DNA from: Fischerella sp. JS2
GTDB lineage: Bacteria > Cyanobacteriota > Cyanobacteriia > Cyanobacteriales > Nostocaceae
NCBI RefSeq assembly: GCF_032393985.1
Contig: NZ_CP135918.1
Location: 6,573,724 to 6,637,723 of the forward strand
DNA: 64,000 nucleotides
Direction: 5' to 3'
This document shows, one piece after another, positions 53,880 through 63,519 of the stretch. The notes under the pieces were generated by a model. The model saw only the letters and a list, made by a program, of their open reading frames with translations. It did no database searches and was not told the origin of the DNA. Each line of letters opens with the position of its first letter. The stretch's first letter is position 1. A program made the translations under genes and the position numbers.

Positions 53880-56432
53880 GTGTGGTGTTACATGCAACAG
53901 AGGCGGATTAGACAAATACCTCCTTCCATGTTTCCCTTTGAGGTTATCAAACCCAATGGAAATGTATTATCTGTGGCTTTCGGTGAGGATAGCAATGATC
54001 CCTTAGCAGATTCCTGTATTCCTTATCAAATGCGACAAGCTGATCGTAATGTGCGGCGAGAATTGGAAAATCAATTAGAAGAATTCCGTTGGCTTTTGAT
54101 TGTCGGACAAGCAGGAATCGGGAAAACTCGAGAAGCCGCTGAATTAGCACAACTTTATAACCGAGAAGGCTGGACAGTTCTTTGGCTAAAATCTAATGGA
54201 TGGATAGATGAACCAAACCAAGAGCAACTACAAAAAATTGCTGCTAATCGCAAGTTGTTGTTTGTGCTTGATAATCTCCATCAGAGGATAGACGATCGCC
54301 TCCCCAAACTGCCTATCGGACTAGAAGAATCTGAATTAGCCCCTTTGACTGTGCCTTTACAACAGCGACTGTGGCGAGTTCTAGAAATTTATGAACAGTT
54401 CTGCGGTCAGGATAAAATACGGGTGATTGCCACTGCCGCAAGTGAATGGGAAAAACTGCAACAGAAGCGTTTTCAGGTTTATCAATTACCAGAACCAGAA
54501 AATGCGGCGATTGTTCAGTTATTAAGTAATACTGTTCCTCAAAATAAGATAAAAACTAACGAAGAAGATTATTTAGCGATCGCCCAGAAAAATGACCACA
54601 CTTTCACAAATGTAGTTGCAAATCTCCGTCGGTTGAGAAATAAAGGCTTATCTTTAAGCTCTAATAATTACATTGAAGCTTGTCAACAGACTTGGGAAAA
54701 GTGCTACGCAGATGCCATCAAAAAACATCCAGCTAGCCGATATATTTACAATGCTGTAGATTTGCTCCAACAATTTAATCTTGCAGTTGAGCGATTCATC
54801 CTAGAACCAGCTGCTTTATTAATGATTGGGGATCAATCCCAGCAACAGTTACAACATCGTTGGTTAATTCGCAGAGTCCTAAATGATCTGATTGAAAGTG
54901 AACACATCCTTAATCCTCGCCAAGGACAAATAGAAGCCAAAGCCAAGCAAGTGGATGCGAATGAATATGTTGATTCCCTATCCCACTTGATTTTGCGGCT
55001 AACGGATAGATATCCCCAGCAAATGCTGGGTAAACTCTTTACTTTTGGCTGTCAACTCTTAAACTTCAATCACCCCAAACAAGCCTTAACTTGCTTCGAT
55101 CATCTCCTCACTTTCAACTGTGAAATCTCTGATATTTGGTTTTACCGTGGTATTGCACTGTACTTATTAGCAAGTTATGAAGAAGCAGTTGCATCCTATG
55201 ACAAAGCCCTAGCCCTGAAGAGTAACTCTTACCAAGGTTGGTATAATCGGAGTCTAGCATTGCACCTATCGGGATGCTATGAAGAAGCAGTTGATTCCTA
55301 TGATCAGGCGCTTGCGATCAAGCCCGATTTAGATCAAGCTTGGTATAATCGAGGCATTGCTTTGTATTTTTTGGGACGCGATCAAGAAGCAGTAGTTTCC
55401 TACGATAAAGCACTAGCTATCAAACCAGACTATCACCAAGCTTATTACAGTCGATGCCAAGCACTAGAGAACTTGGGGCGTTATGAAGAGGCTGTTGCTT
55501 CCTACGATCAAGTACTGACGCTTAAACCCGACCATTACCAAGCTTGGTATCACAAAGGTAATGCATTGTATGCATTAAAACATTACGACGAGGCAGTTAC
55601 TTCCTACGACCAAGCTTTGGCACTTAAACCCGACTATTATCAAGCTTGGTACAACGGGAGTGTAGTGCTATATCTGTTGGGATTATACGAGGAAGTGGTT
55701 AGATCCTGCGACAAAGTAGTAGAACTTAAACCCGACCATTACCAAGCCTGGTATAACATGGGCAATGCGTTGTATTTTTTGGGACACTACGAAGAGGCAG
55801 TTGCTGCTTACGACAAAGTGCTGCTGATCAAGCCAGACTATGACCAAGCCTGGTACAACCGCAGTATAGCCTTATATCCCTTGGGCTTTTATCAAGAAGT
55901 AGTTGCATCGTGCGATAAAGCAGTGGCGATCGCACCTGACCATTACAAAGCCTGGTACAACAAAGGTAATAGTCTATACTCTTTAGGCAAATACAAAGAA
56001 GCACTAACTTGTTATGACCAAGCACTAGCTATCAAGCCTGATTATTACGAAGCTTGGTACAACCGGGGTGTAGTCATGGGAAATTTGGGAGACAACAAAG
56101 AAGCAGTAGTTTGCTACGACAAAGTACTAACTATCCAACCTCACAATTACCAAGCTTGGTACAGCCGAGGTAATGCGCTCAATAAATTAGGTTCTTATCA
56201 AGAAGCACTAATTAGCCTTAACAAAGCAATTGCGCTAGTTCCTGATTCCTTTGAAGCTCATTACAACAAAGCTTGCTGTTATGCTTTGCAAAAAAATCTT
56301 GAATTGGCCCTTGAAAGCTTACAACAAGCCATTAGTCTCAATCCTGAGTGTCAAAAGACAGTAAAAACTAACTCCAGCTTTCAAAAATTTCTCACAGATG
56401 AGCGGTTTCAAAAATTGATTGCGGAAGAGTAG
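53880..56432 (+). CDS. STAND-like P-loop ATPase fused to 12 TPR units
   Basis: The 850-residue protein starts with GTG, or the ATG codons at 53892 or 53928 (MFPFEVIKPNGN), the last being likely. Residues about 70-260 are a NTPase with Walker A VGQAGIGKTREAAE and Walker B LLFVLDNLHQ, ending in sensor-like RVIATAASEWEK. An all-helical region (270-390) follows. Residues about 410-835 are 12 TPRs with consensus AWYNxGxALYxLGxYEEAV and SYDKALAIKPD. The plan matches signal-transducing STAND proteins, which bind a trigger with their repeats. No effector domain is recognised at the N-terminus. Several such proteins act in phage defence, but no evidence for it exists here. Confidence 0.78.
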   Translation: MWCYMQQRRIRQIPPSMFPFEVIKPNGNVLSVAFGEDSNDPLADSCIPYQMRQADRNVRRELENQLEEFRWLLIVGQAGIGKTREAAELAQLYNREGWTVLWLKSNGWIDEPNQEQLQKIAANRKLLFVLDNLHQRIDDRLPKLPIGLEESELAPLTVPLQQRLWRVLEIYEQFCGQDKIRVIATAASEWEKLQQKRFQVYQLPEPENAAIVQLLSNTVPQNKIKTNEEDYLAIAQKNDHTFTNVVANLRRLRNKGLSLSSNNYIEACQQTWEKCYADAIKKHPASRYIYNAVDLLQQFNLAVERFILEPAALLMIGDQSQQQLQHRWLIRRVLNDLIESEHILNPRQGQIEAKAKQVDANEYVDSLSHLILRLTDRYPQQMLGKLFTFGCQLLNFNHPKQALTCFDHLLTFNCEISDIWFYRGIALYLLASYEEAVASYDKALALKSNSYQGWYNRSLALHLSGCYEEAVDSYDQALAIKPDLDQAWYNRGIALYFLGRDQEAVVSYDKALAIKPDYHQAYYSRCQALENLGRYEEAVASYDQVLTLKPDHYQAWYHKGNALYALKHYDEAVTSYDQALALKPDYYQAWYNGSVVLYLLGLYEEVVRSCDKVVELKPDHYQAWYNMGNALYFLGHYEEAVAAYDKVLLIKPDYDQAWYNRSIALYPLGFYQEVVASCDKAVAIAPDHYKAWYNKGNSLYSLGKYKEALTCYDQALAIKPDYYEAWYNRGVVMGNLGDNKEAVVCYDKVLTIQPHNYQAWYSRGNALNKLGSYQEALISLNKAIALVPDSFEAHYNKACCYALQKNLELALESLQQAISLNPECQKTVKTNSSFQKFLTDERFQKLIAEE

Positions 56433-56512
56433 GCGATCAGGGAAAGAGGATAAGGGATCGGGAATCGGGAAAAAAGGGTTTGATTAAGGATTTTTCGACA
56501 TAATTTTGCCCT

Positions 56513-56540
56513 GTAGAGACGTGCCATAGCACGTCTCTAC
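56513..56540. terminator. GTAGAGACG palindrome in the convergent gap
   Basis: GTAGAGACGTG-CCATAG-CACGTCTCTAC is an 11-bp stem with a 6-base loop, 80 bp after the STAND-like stop codon and between convergent genes. A terminator role is plausible, and it is also a dispersed repeat. Confidence 0.6.
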
Positions 56541-56715
56541 AGATTTTAAATGCCAAGAGATTTATCTTAACCGAAGCAGTATTGGAACGCATTCCAGTGA
56601 AATTGGATGAAAATAAGATATTTACAAACTGAAACCCGGACTTTTGAGTTAAGAATCTGTTTTATGACTTGTGAAACTAATTTACAACTCAGAAACCTGA
56701 TTTACAACTTAAACT

Positions 56716-57141
56716 TCAAGATAACGAAGGAATCCTTGCTAAAATGCCTTTCTTGAGGGGTTCGGGACGTTCTGACCAAGGTAACAAACCATCTGGTTTA
56801 TCATAATATTTGCTAGCACATTCGAGAATCGCAGCCGCACTATCATCTACTGGTAAATCTCCAAACATATAAGTTAGTTTTCTAGAACCAGCAAAGGCGA
56901 CTACACAAGAATGACTGCAAGCACTCATACATTCTACTTCTTGAATCGGAAAATCATCTTTAAGATGCCAATCTTGAGCTAATTCTTGAAGCTGCTTTAA
57001 TAACTTTTGCCCACCACTCTCACCGACTCGTTTACCATCTTGCCAGAGGCTAGCACAAGTCTTGCACACAAATAAAGTATGGGAGGGTTGCTGAGTATTA
57101 TTCTGTGTAGAAATTGCAGAAGTATTTGTGGCTGTGGTCAT
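56716..57141 (-). CDS. DUF1636 metal-binding (2Fe-2S ferredoxin-like) protein under cobalamin riboswitch control
   Basis: The 141-residue protein has the DUF1636 pattern: HTLFVCKTCASLWQD near residue 22, then VECMSACSHSCVVAFAG near 70, whose Cys residues resemble thioredoxin-like ferredoxins, and ECASKYYDKPDGLLPWSERP. Members occur in cobalamin-related regulons with cobalt transport or synthesis genes. A cobalamin riboswitch lies directly upstream, so the gene is probably repressed when vitamin B12 is plentiful. Its function is unproven; cobalt or iron-sulfur handling is inference. Confidence 0.85.
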   Translation of the reverse strand: MTTATNTSAISTQNNTQQPSHTLFVCKTCASLWQDGKRVGESGGQKLLKQLQELAQDWHLKDDFPIQEVECMSACSHSCVVAFAGSRKLTYMFGDLPVDDSAAAILECASKYYDKPDGLLPWSERPEPLKKGILARIPSLS

Positions 57142-57175
57142 CTGTACCTCGCAGATATTTTAGAAGCAAAATTAA

Positions 57176-57290
57176 CTTCGGCGGGCATCCTGACTTACTT
57201 TGTTAAGTTCACAGTTGCGGGACAGCGCCGGATTTACACCGGACTTTCCCCGTTACCTCTAGTGGCTGCTCCCCACTAGAACCGAACGTT
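57176..57290 (-). ncRNA. Cobalamin (adenosylcobalamin) riboswitch
   Basis: Read on the minus strand the leader contains AACGTTCGGTTCTAGTGGGG, GGGGAAAGTCCGGTGTAAAT, CCGGCGCTGTCCCGCAACTG and GTCAGGATGCCCGCC. These are the conserved parts of the B12 element, including the classical B12-box GCCGGnnnnACACCGG. It lies about 35 bases before the DUF1636 start. Translational control by masking of the start is the usual cyanobacterial mode. Confidence 0.92.
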
Positions 57291-57396
57291 TTTGATTTTA
57301 ACGTGATTTCGACAAAGTAGTTAGTTTTGCAACTTGTGGGCTGTTTTCAACGCTGAGGGACGCGGAGGCTAACGCAAAGGAACGCACAGTTAGTAT

Positions 57397-58203
57397 TTAT
57401 ACTTTGGCAGGTGTTAGCAAATCTACTTGCAACCGCTTAAACATCGCTTGCCGTCCTTGCATTGCTAAGGTGTCATCTATAGCTGATAGAGTGATAGGCT
57501 GCTGGTATTTTAGTCTTAACGCGGTTTGAATTAACCAATCTGCCACGAAGGGATTTTTTGGTAATAGCGGGCCATGAGAATAAGTAGCGATCGCGTTTTG
57601 ATAAAATACTCCTTCTGTACCATCTTCGCCATTATTGCCTAAGCCATAGACTACGCGCCCTAGTGCTTCTACTTTGCCTAGCTTAGTACGTCCACCATGA
57701 TTTTCAAATCCGATGAGGTATGGTTTGCTAGCTGTCATTTCTTGGAGATCCCGCGCTAAACGAGTTGCAGTCACTTCCACGACTAAGTTACCGATACAGC
57801 GCTGGACATTTTCACCAGGATGTACTGATACGATGTCTAATATGCCTAAGCCCTGAATGCGTTGTCCAAAACCTGGTTCATAGTAGTGTCCCAACAGTTG
57901 CGGTGAACCACAGGTAAAAACGCCGGGAGTACCATTTTCAATTTTTTCGCGCATTGCTTCTGCTTTTGCACCCTGCAAGTCACGCATGACTATTTCTTGT
58001 TGACGGTCTTGAGCGCCACCACCCACAATTAAATCTACAGATTTGATATCGTCTGCTGTAGCATTTTGGTCTAAGGGCAACACTTTGACATTATATTCCC
58101 GCCACTGGCAACGACGTTCTAAGACAATCACATTACCGCGATCACCGTAGGTACTCATGAGCGTAGGATATAGCCAACCGATGGTCAGTTCATATTGTTT
58201 CAT
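57397..58203 (-). CDS. GatD-like class I glutamine amidotransferase (lipid II amidation type)
   Basis: The ATG at 58203 gives MKQYELTIGWLYPTLMSTYG. The GatD/CobB-like family has the catalytic Cys in GVFTCGSPQLLGHYY near residue 100 and His in ATYSHGPLLPKNP near 220; GFENHGGRTKLG is the family's central motif. In other bacteria GatD pairs with the Mur-ligase-like MurT to amidate glutamate of lipid II. MurT is usually adjacent but is not in this window. Without it the substrate is inferred only. Confidence 0.78.
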   Translation of the reverse strand: MKQYELTIGWLYPTLMSTYGDRGNVIVLERRCQWREYNVKVLPLDQNATADDIKSVDLIVGGGAQDRQQEIVMRDLQGAKAEAMREKIENGTPGVFTCGSPQLLGHYYEPGFGQRIQGLGILDIVSVHPGENVQRCIGNLVVEVTATRLARDLQEMTASKPYLIGFENHGGRTKLGKVEALGRVVYGLGNNGEDGTEGVFYQNAIATYSHGPLLPKNPFVADWLIQTALRLKYQQPITLSAIDDTLAMQGRQAMFKRLQVDLLTPAKV

Positions 58204-58415
58204 AATTTTAGGGATTGGGGATTGGGAGGACAAGGGGGAACTCGGGGTCCCCTGGAGGGGATTAGGGGGCGAAGAGGGACAAGGAAGAAAGTTTTCCTTT
58301 AGCTTCTCCCGATCCCTGACCCCTAATCCCCGCTCCCTAATTTCTACTTTGCAAATTGTACGAACATATTATAAATGCGCTTAAAATATAAAGCGCGCTC
58401 TAATTAGCAAGAACT

Positions 58416-59535
58416 ATGGAAGCACTAGAACTAAAACGCGAAATTGAAACGTTGTGTCATCGCCTGGGTAAAACCCAGGACTATCTTTGACATCCCTGCA
58501 CTCACAGCTAAAATTCAAGACTTAGAACAAATCGCAGCACAACCGGAATTCTGGGAAGATCAAGTCAAAGCTCAAGGAACGCTGCAAGAACTAAATGATT
58601 TAAAAGCACATCTCCAACAATACGAACAGTGGCAAAGTAGTATAGAAGACACGAAAGCAGTATTAGAGCTTTTAGAGTTAGAAACCGATGAAGCACTACT
58701 GCAAGAAGCAGAAGCTAATGTCACTAAGCTGAATCGGGAACTCGATCAGTGGGAATTGCAACAGTTACTCTCTGGCCCTTATGACGATAAAGGCGCAGTT
58801 CTGACTATTAACGCCGGTGCTGGTGGTACTGATGCTCAAGACTGGGCAGAAATGCTACTGCGGATGTATACCCGTTGGGCAGAAACTCATGGCTACAAGG
58901 TAAATTTAACAGATGAGTCCGAGGGTGATGAAGCAGGTATAAAATCAGCGACTATAGAAATTACAGGTCGTTATGCCTATGGATACTTGCGGTCTGAGAC
59001 AGGTACTCATCGCTTAGTCAGAATTTCACCTTTTAACGCCAATGGTAAACGCCAAACCAGTTTTGCTGGGGTAGAAGTTATGCCCCAATTAGATAACTCG
59101 GTGCAATTGGAGATTCCAGAAAAAGACTTAGAAATCACCACATCTAGGTCTGGCGGTAAAGGTGGGCAGAATGTCAACAAGGTAGAAACTGCTGTACGCA
59201 TTGTTCACATTCCCACAGGTATAGCTGTGCGTTGTACAGAAGAACGCAGTCAATTGCAAAACAAAGAAAAAGCCCTTGCTCGCTTAAAAGCTAAGTTGCT
59301 AGTTATTGCTCAAGAACAACACGCCAAAGAAATTGCTGAAATTCGCGGTGATATGGTGGAAGCTTCTTGGGGCAATCAGATCCGTAACTACGTATTTCAT
59401 CCTTACCAAATGGTAAAGGATTTACGTACCAATGTCGAAACAACTGCGATCGCTGATGTAATGAATGGTGAACTAGATATGTTCATCCAAGCTTATCTGC
59501 GGCAAGAAAATCAGTTGGTAGAAGCGGCAGTCTAA
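58416..59535 (+). CDS. prfB: Peptide chain release factor 2, with programmed +1 frameshift
   Basis: The ATG at 58416 opens a 24-codon first frame ([20 protein letters not shown]), stopped by TGA at 58488-58490. The second frame continues with [16 protein letters not shown] to 59535. The full factor of about 372 residues needs a +1 slip at CTT-TGA-C. RF2 features are the SPF tripeptide ([11 protein letters not shown]), which reads UGA, and the GGQ catalytic loop in [11 protein letters not shown]. The low level of RF2 makes ribosomes pause and slip, so synthesis is self-regulated, as in Escherichia coli. Annotating it as a start at 58444 would lose this. Confidence 0.95.
58474..58491 (+). promoter_or_regulatory. 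prfB: prfB +1 recoding site
   Basis: CCCAGGACTATCTTTGAC: an internal Shine-Dalgarno-like AGGA 8 bases before the slippery CTT-TGA-C. The layout corresponds to the well-known RF2 site AGGGGGTATCTTTGAC. Confidence 0.9.
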
Positions 59536-59536
59536 G

Positions 59537-59660
59537 TTAATAGTTAGTAGTTAGTAGGTAATAGGTAACTGGTAATTGTTATTAGTTATCAACCACTAAC
59601 CATTAACCACTAATGTACAGACGCGATGTTCCTCGCGTCTGTACCCACTAACCACTAACC
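59537..59660. repeat. STRR with embedded palindrome downstream of prfB
   Basis: TTAGTAG/TTAGTTA units are followed by AACCACTAACCATTAACC units, complementary to the first. Within the second lies GTACAGACGCGATG...CGCGTCTGTAC (59615-59644), a palindrome with the same loop as 30130-30151. The block may end prfB transcription. Confidence 0.75.
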
Positions 59661-59712
59661 ATTAACTAAACAAACTGTTACATTGAAAGAAGATAATTGT
59701 CATCAAATCATT

Positions 59713-59868
59713 ATGAGCAATTCTCCTTCTGATGAACGTCAACCCAGCTATGTCAAACTCGCGATGCGAAACATGGTGCAAAAGCGACTGACTTCCCTTA
59801 AGCATTTTGTACTGACTACCGTCGGGCTGTTAGCTGTCCTTGTCGGTCTTGCTTATCTGACTCGCTGA
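59713..59868 (+). CDS. DUF3285 small single-pass membrane protein
   Basis: From the ATG at 59713, the 51-residue product reads MSNSPSDERQPSYVKLAMRN, then a basic stretch and one membrane segment (VLTTVGLLAVLVGLAYL) near the C-terminus. The pattern is that of DUF3285, a cyanobacterial family of unknown function that often lies between prfB and ybeY, as here. It ends 40 bp before the ybeY start, so co-transcription is likely. Confidence 0.8.
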   Translation: MSNSPSDERQPSYVKLAMRNMVQKRLTSLKHFVLTTVGLLAVLVGLAYLTR

Positions 59869-59908
59869 TCATAAACTATCACTTTCACTACAGGAGATTT
59901 TTCGGCTG

Positions 59909-60436
59909 GTGCAAGTTGAAGTATATGTACAGAATGGGTTAAGTGAATATTTGCAATCTGAAAGTATAAAGACTGAGGATATAGACATCCCTATTACAGA
60001 GCAAACATGGGAAAATTGGTTCAATTGTTGGTTGAAAATATTACAACCAAGTATTTCGTCTGCGGCAAATTATGAAATTGGATTGCGTTTGACCAACGAT
60101 TCTGAAATGCAAGAATTAAACGCTCAGTATCGTCAACAAAACAAGCCTACAGACGTTTTATCCTTTGCGGCATTAGAGGTAAACTCTCCCATACCAAGTG
60201 AAGCACTAGCTTCTATGCCTCTATATCTTGGCGATATTGTTATTTCTATTGATACAGCACAGCAACAAGCTCAAAAGCAAGGGCATACTTTGTTAACAGA
60301 ACTAGCTTGGTTGGCAAGTCACGGATTGTTACATTTGCTGGGCTGGGATCATCCGGACGAGGAAAGTTTAGAAAGAATGCTAAAACAGCAAGTAAAATTA
60401 CTGAAGTCAATAGGTATTTCTATTGACATAGAATAG
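59909..60436 (+). CDS. ybeY: Endoribonuclease YbeY (rRNA maturation)
   Basis: GTG start with AGGAG 12 bases upstream. The 175-residue zinc-dependent ribonuclease matures 16S rRNA ends and takes part in ribosome quality control. The zinc motif H-x3-H-x5-H is in HGLLHLLGWDHPDEE near residue 145, and NKPTDVLSFAALE is the family's substrate-binding loop. The N-terminal 45 residues are longer and more variable than in enterobacteria, as usual in cyanobacteria. It lies between DUF3285 and dgkA. Confidence 0.92.
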   Translation: MQVEVYVQNGLSEYLQSESIKTEDIDIPITEQTWENWFNCWLKILQPSISSAANYEIGLRLTNDSEMQELNAQYRQQNKPTDVLSFAALEVNSPIPSEALASMPLYLGDIVISIDTAQQQAQKQGHTLLTELAWLASHGLLHLLGWDHPDEESLERMLKQQVKLLKSIGISIDIE

Positions 60437-60582
60437 TATCCTTTGCCTGTATATTTAAAGTGCGGCTTCCTAGTTGTTCTTTATATAATGATTCAGTAGA
60501 AAATTGGCAGAAATATCGATTTCATTATTAAAATCGACACATATTCCCAGTTCAACCACTCTGCTGCTGTAATTTTTAAACT

Positions 60583-61038
60583 ATGTCCCAACCAGTTTCA
60601 CCACCACCAACTTCAAACCACTTAGAAACAGTTGTCAGTAAAAAGCGAGAATTCTCCTGGCAAGTTGCTGCTAATCTATTCGTGAGTTTTAAGTATGCTT
60701 GGTGTGGGATAAGTTACGCTTTTCAAACTCAACGCAATTTTCGTATTCACGTTGTTATTTGCGTAGTAGCGCTGGGATTAAGCATTTTTCTACGATTAAA
60801 AGCAGTGGAAATAGCAGTAATCAGTATAACTAGTGGCTTAGTTTTAGCGTTAGAGTTATTAAATACAGCAATTGAGTCGGTAGTTGATTTAACAGTCAAA
60901 CAGACCTACCATGAACTAGCAAAAATTGCCAAAGATTGTGCTGCTGGTGCTGTGTTGATTTCGGCTTGTGTGGCAGTTTTGGTAGCGATCGCACTTTTAT
61001 TCCCTCCTTTGTTAGCCTTAATTTTGTCGGCTTTTTAG
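60583..61038 (+). CDS. dgkA: Diacylglycerol/undecaprenol kinase family membrane protein
   Basis: The 151-residue protein has an N-terminal soluble extension of about 35 residues and then three membrane helices. The DgkA signature is ALELLNTAIESVVDLTV with the catalytic Glu, preceded by AWCGISYAFQTQRNFRIH and followed by AKDCAAGAVLISA. The Gram-positive and cyanobacterial members phosphorylate undecaprenol or diacylglycerol, recycling lipid carrier. It is placed after ybeY, the common cyanobacterial order. A pabA-type gene often found next is absent here. Confidence 0.9.
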   Translation: MSQPVSPPPTSNHLETVVSKKREFSWQVAANLFVSFKYAWCGISYAFQTQRNFRIHVVICVVALGLSIFLRLKAVEIAVISITSGLVLALELLNTAIESVVDLTVKQTYHELAKIAKDCAAGAVLISACVAVLVAIALLFPPLLALILSAF

Positions 61039-61092
61039 AGATTTCTTTCTCCTACAGAAGGAAACACCCTATAACACAATACAGCAATGTAG

Positions 61093-61110
61093 AGACGTGT
61101 CATGACACGT
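61093..61110. repeat. GACGTGTC palindrome
   Basis: GACGTGTCATGACACGTC is an 18-base perfect palindrome within the GTAGAGACG family. It lies in the gap between the convergent dgkA and the duplicated-domain gene and may act as terminator for both. Confidence 0.55.
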
Positions 61111-61161
61111 CTGTGCGCCTCGTCAAATCTCACGAGAAAGTTTCATTGGGACTGCCTTCAT

Positions 61162-61587
61162 TTAAGACAAAAAATGCCCAGTTGTCTTTTGAATGTGGTT
61201 TACAACTTTCTCGTAAGACTCTGGGTTACTGACGGGATTAATAATAATTGGAATAATGCCGTCTGGCAGCCAAAATGTGATTCTGCCGTTCGGCGGTTCA
61301 TAACAAAAAGAACTGATACAGTTGAGGTTAATTACATACTCGTTTCTCTCGTAGTAGATTTTCACCCAGTAGCTATTTTCTAATTCCGCTTCGGTGACGT
61401 ATTGGATGTATTCTAGAATTTTTTGGTAGTCTTGTTGGTTACTTTGAGGATTGATCACTATCGGAATAGCACAATCAGGTAGCCAAAATGTTACTCTACC
61501 ATTTTGCTCATAACAAAAGGCACTTACGCGTTCAAAATTGACCACATATTCTTTCCTCTCGTAACTAATTTTTACCCAGTACGCCAC
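61162..61587 (-). CDS. Hypothetical protein made of two tandem copies of a 65-residue unit
   Basis: The GTG start at 61587 has AAGGAG upstream. The 141-residue protein has two near-identical halves: YWVKISYERKEYVVNFERVS...CYEQNGRVTFWLPDCAIPIV and YWVKIYYERNEYVINLNCIS...CYEPPNGRITFWLPDGIIPII. Each ends IQ-x-T. The pattern of alternating beta strands suggests a small beta barrel or sandwich. I know of no function. The duplication is recognisable in the DNA, so it is fairly recent or under shared constraint. Confidence 0.7.
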   Translation of the reverse strand: MAYWVKISYERKEYVVNFERVSAFCYEQNGRVTFWLPDCAIPIVINPQSNQQDYQKILEYIQYVTEAELENSYWVKIYYERNEYVINLNCISSFCYEPPNGRITFWLPDGIIPIIINPVSNPESYEKVVNHIQKTTGHFLS

Positions 61588-61719
61588 AAAGTCTCCTTAC
61601 ATGCGGAATATATCAGGAGCATATTGTTGTACAGCACCCTCTTAGCAGAGTATAAATCTTCATCTACCAGAAAGTTTTGCGTAAATTTTCTGGAAAATGG
61701 CAGTTGATTGTAAAGAAAT

Positions 61720-63369
<1,650 letters not shown>

Positions 63370-63383
63370 CTAGTAACTTCTCA

Positions 63384-63485
63384 AGGATGAAGGATAAAGG
63401 ATAAAGGTTGAAGGTTGAAGGATGAAAATAAGAATTTAAATTTTATACTTCACACTTCATACTTCATACTTCACACTTCATACTT
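63384..63485. repeat. Heptamer tandem repeats between divergent genes
   Basis: GGATGAAGGATAAAGGATAA and GGTTGAA units (63384-63426) are followed by TACTTCACACTTCATACTTC units (63446-63485). The two arrays are partly complementary. They occupy almost the whole shared promoter region of pyrG and the next gene. Confidence 0.75.
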
Positions 63486-63519
63486 GTGCCTTCTGCCTTT
63501 CTTGTTGTTGTGAATCTTA

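Noticed and set aside
58416-58490. Early TGA in the prfB frame as a sign of a pseudogene
   Set aside because: The stop is the well-known RF2 autoregulatory site CTT-TGA-C, and the rest of the factor is intact in the +1 frame.
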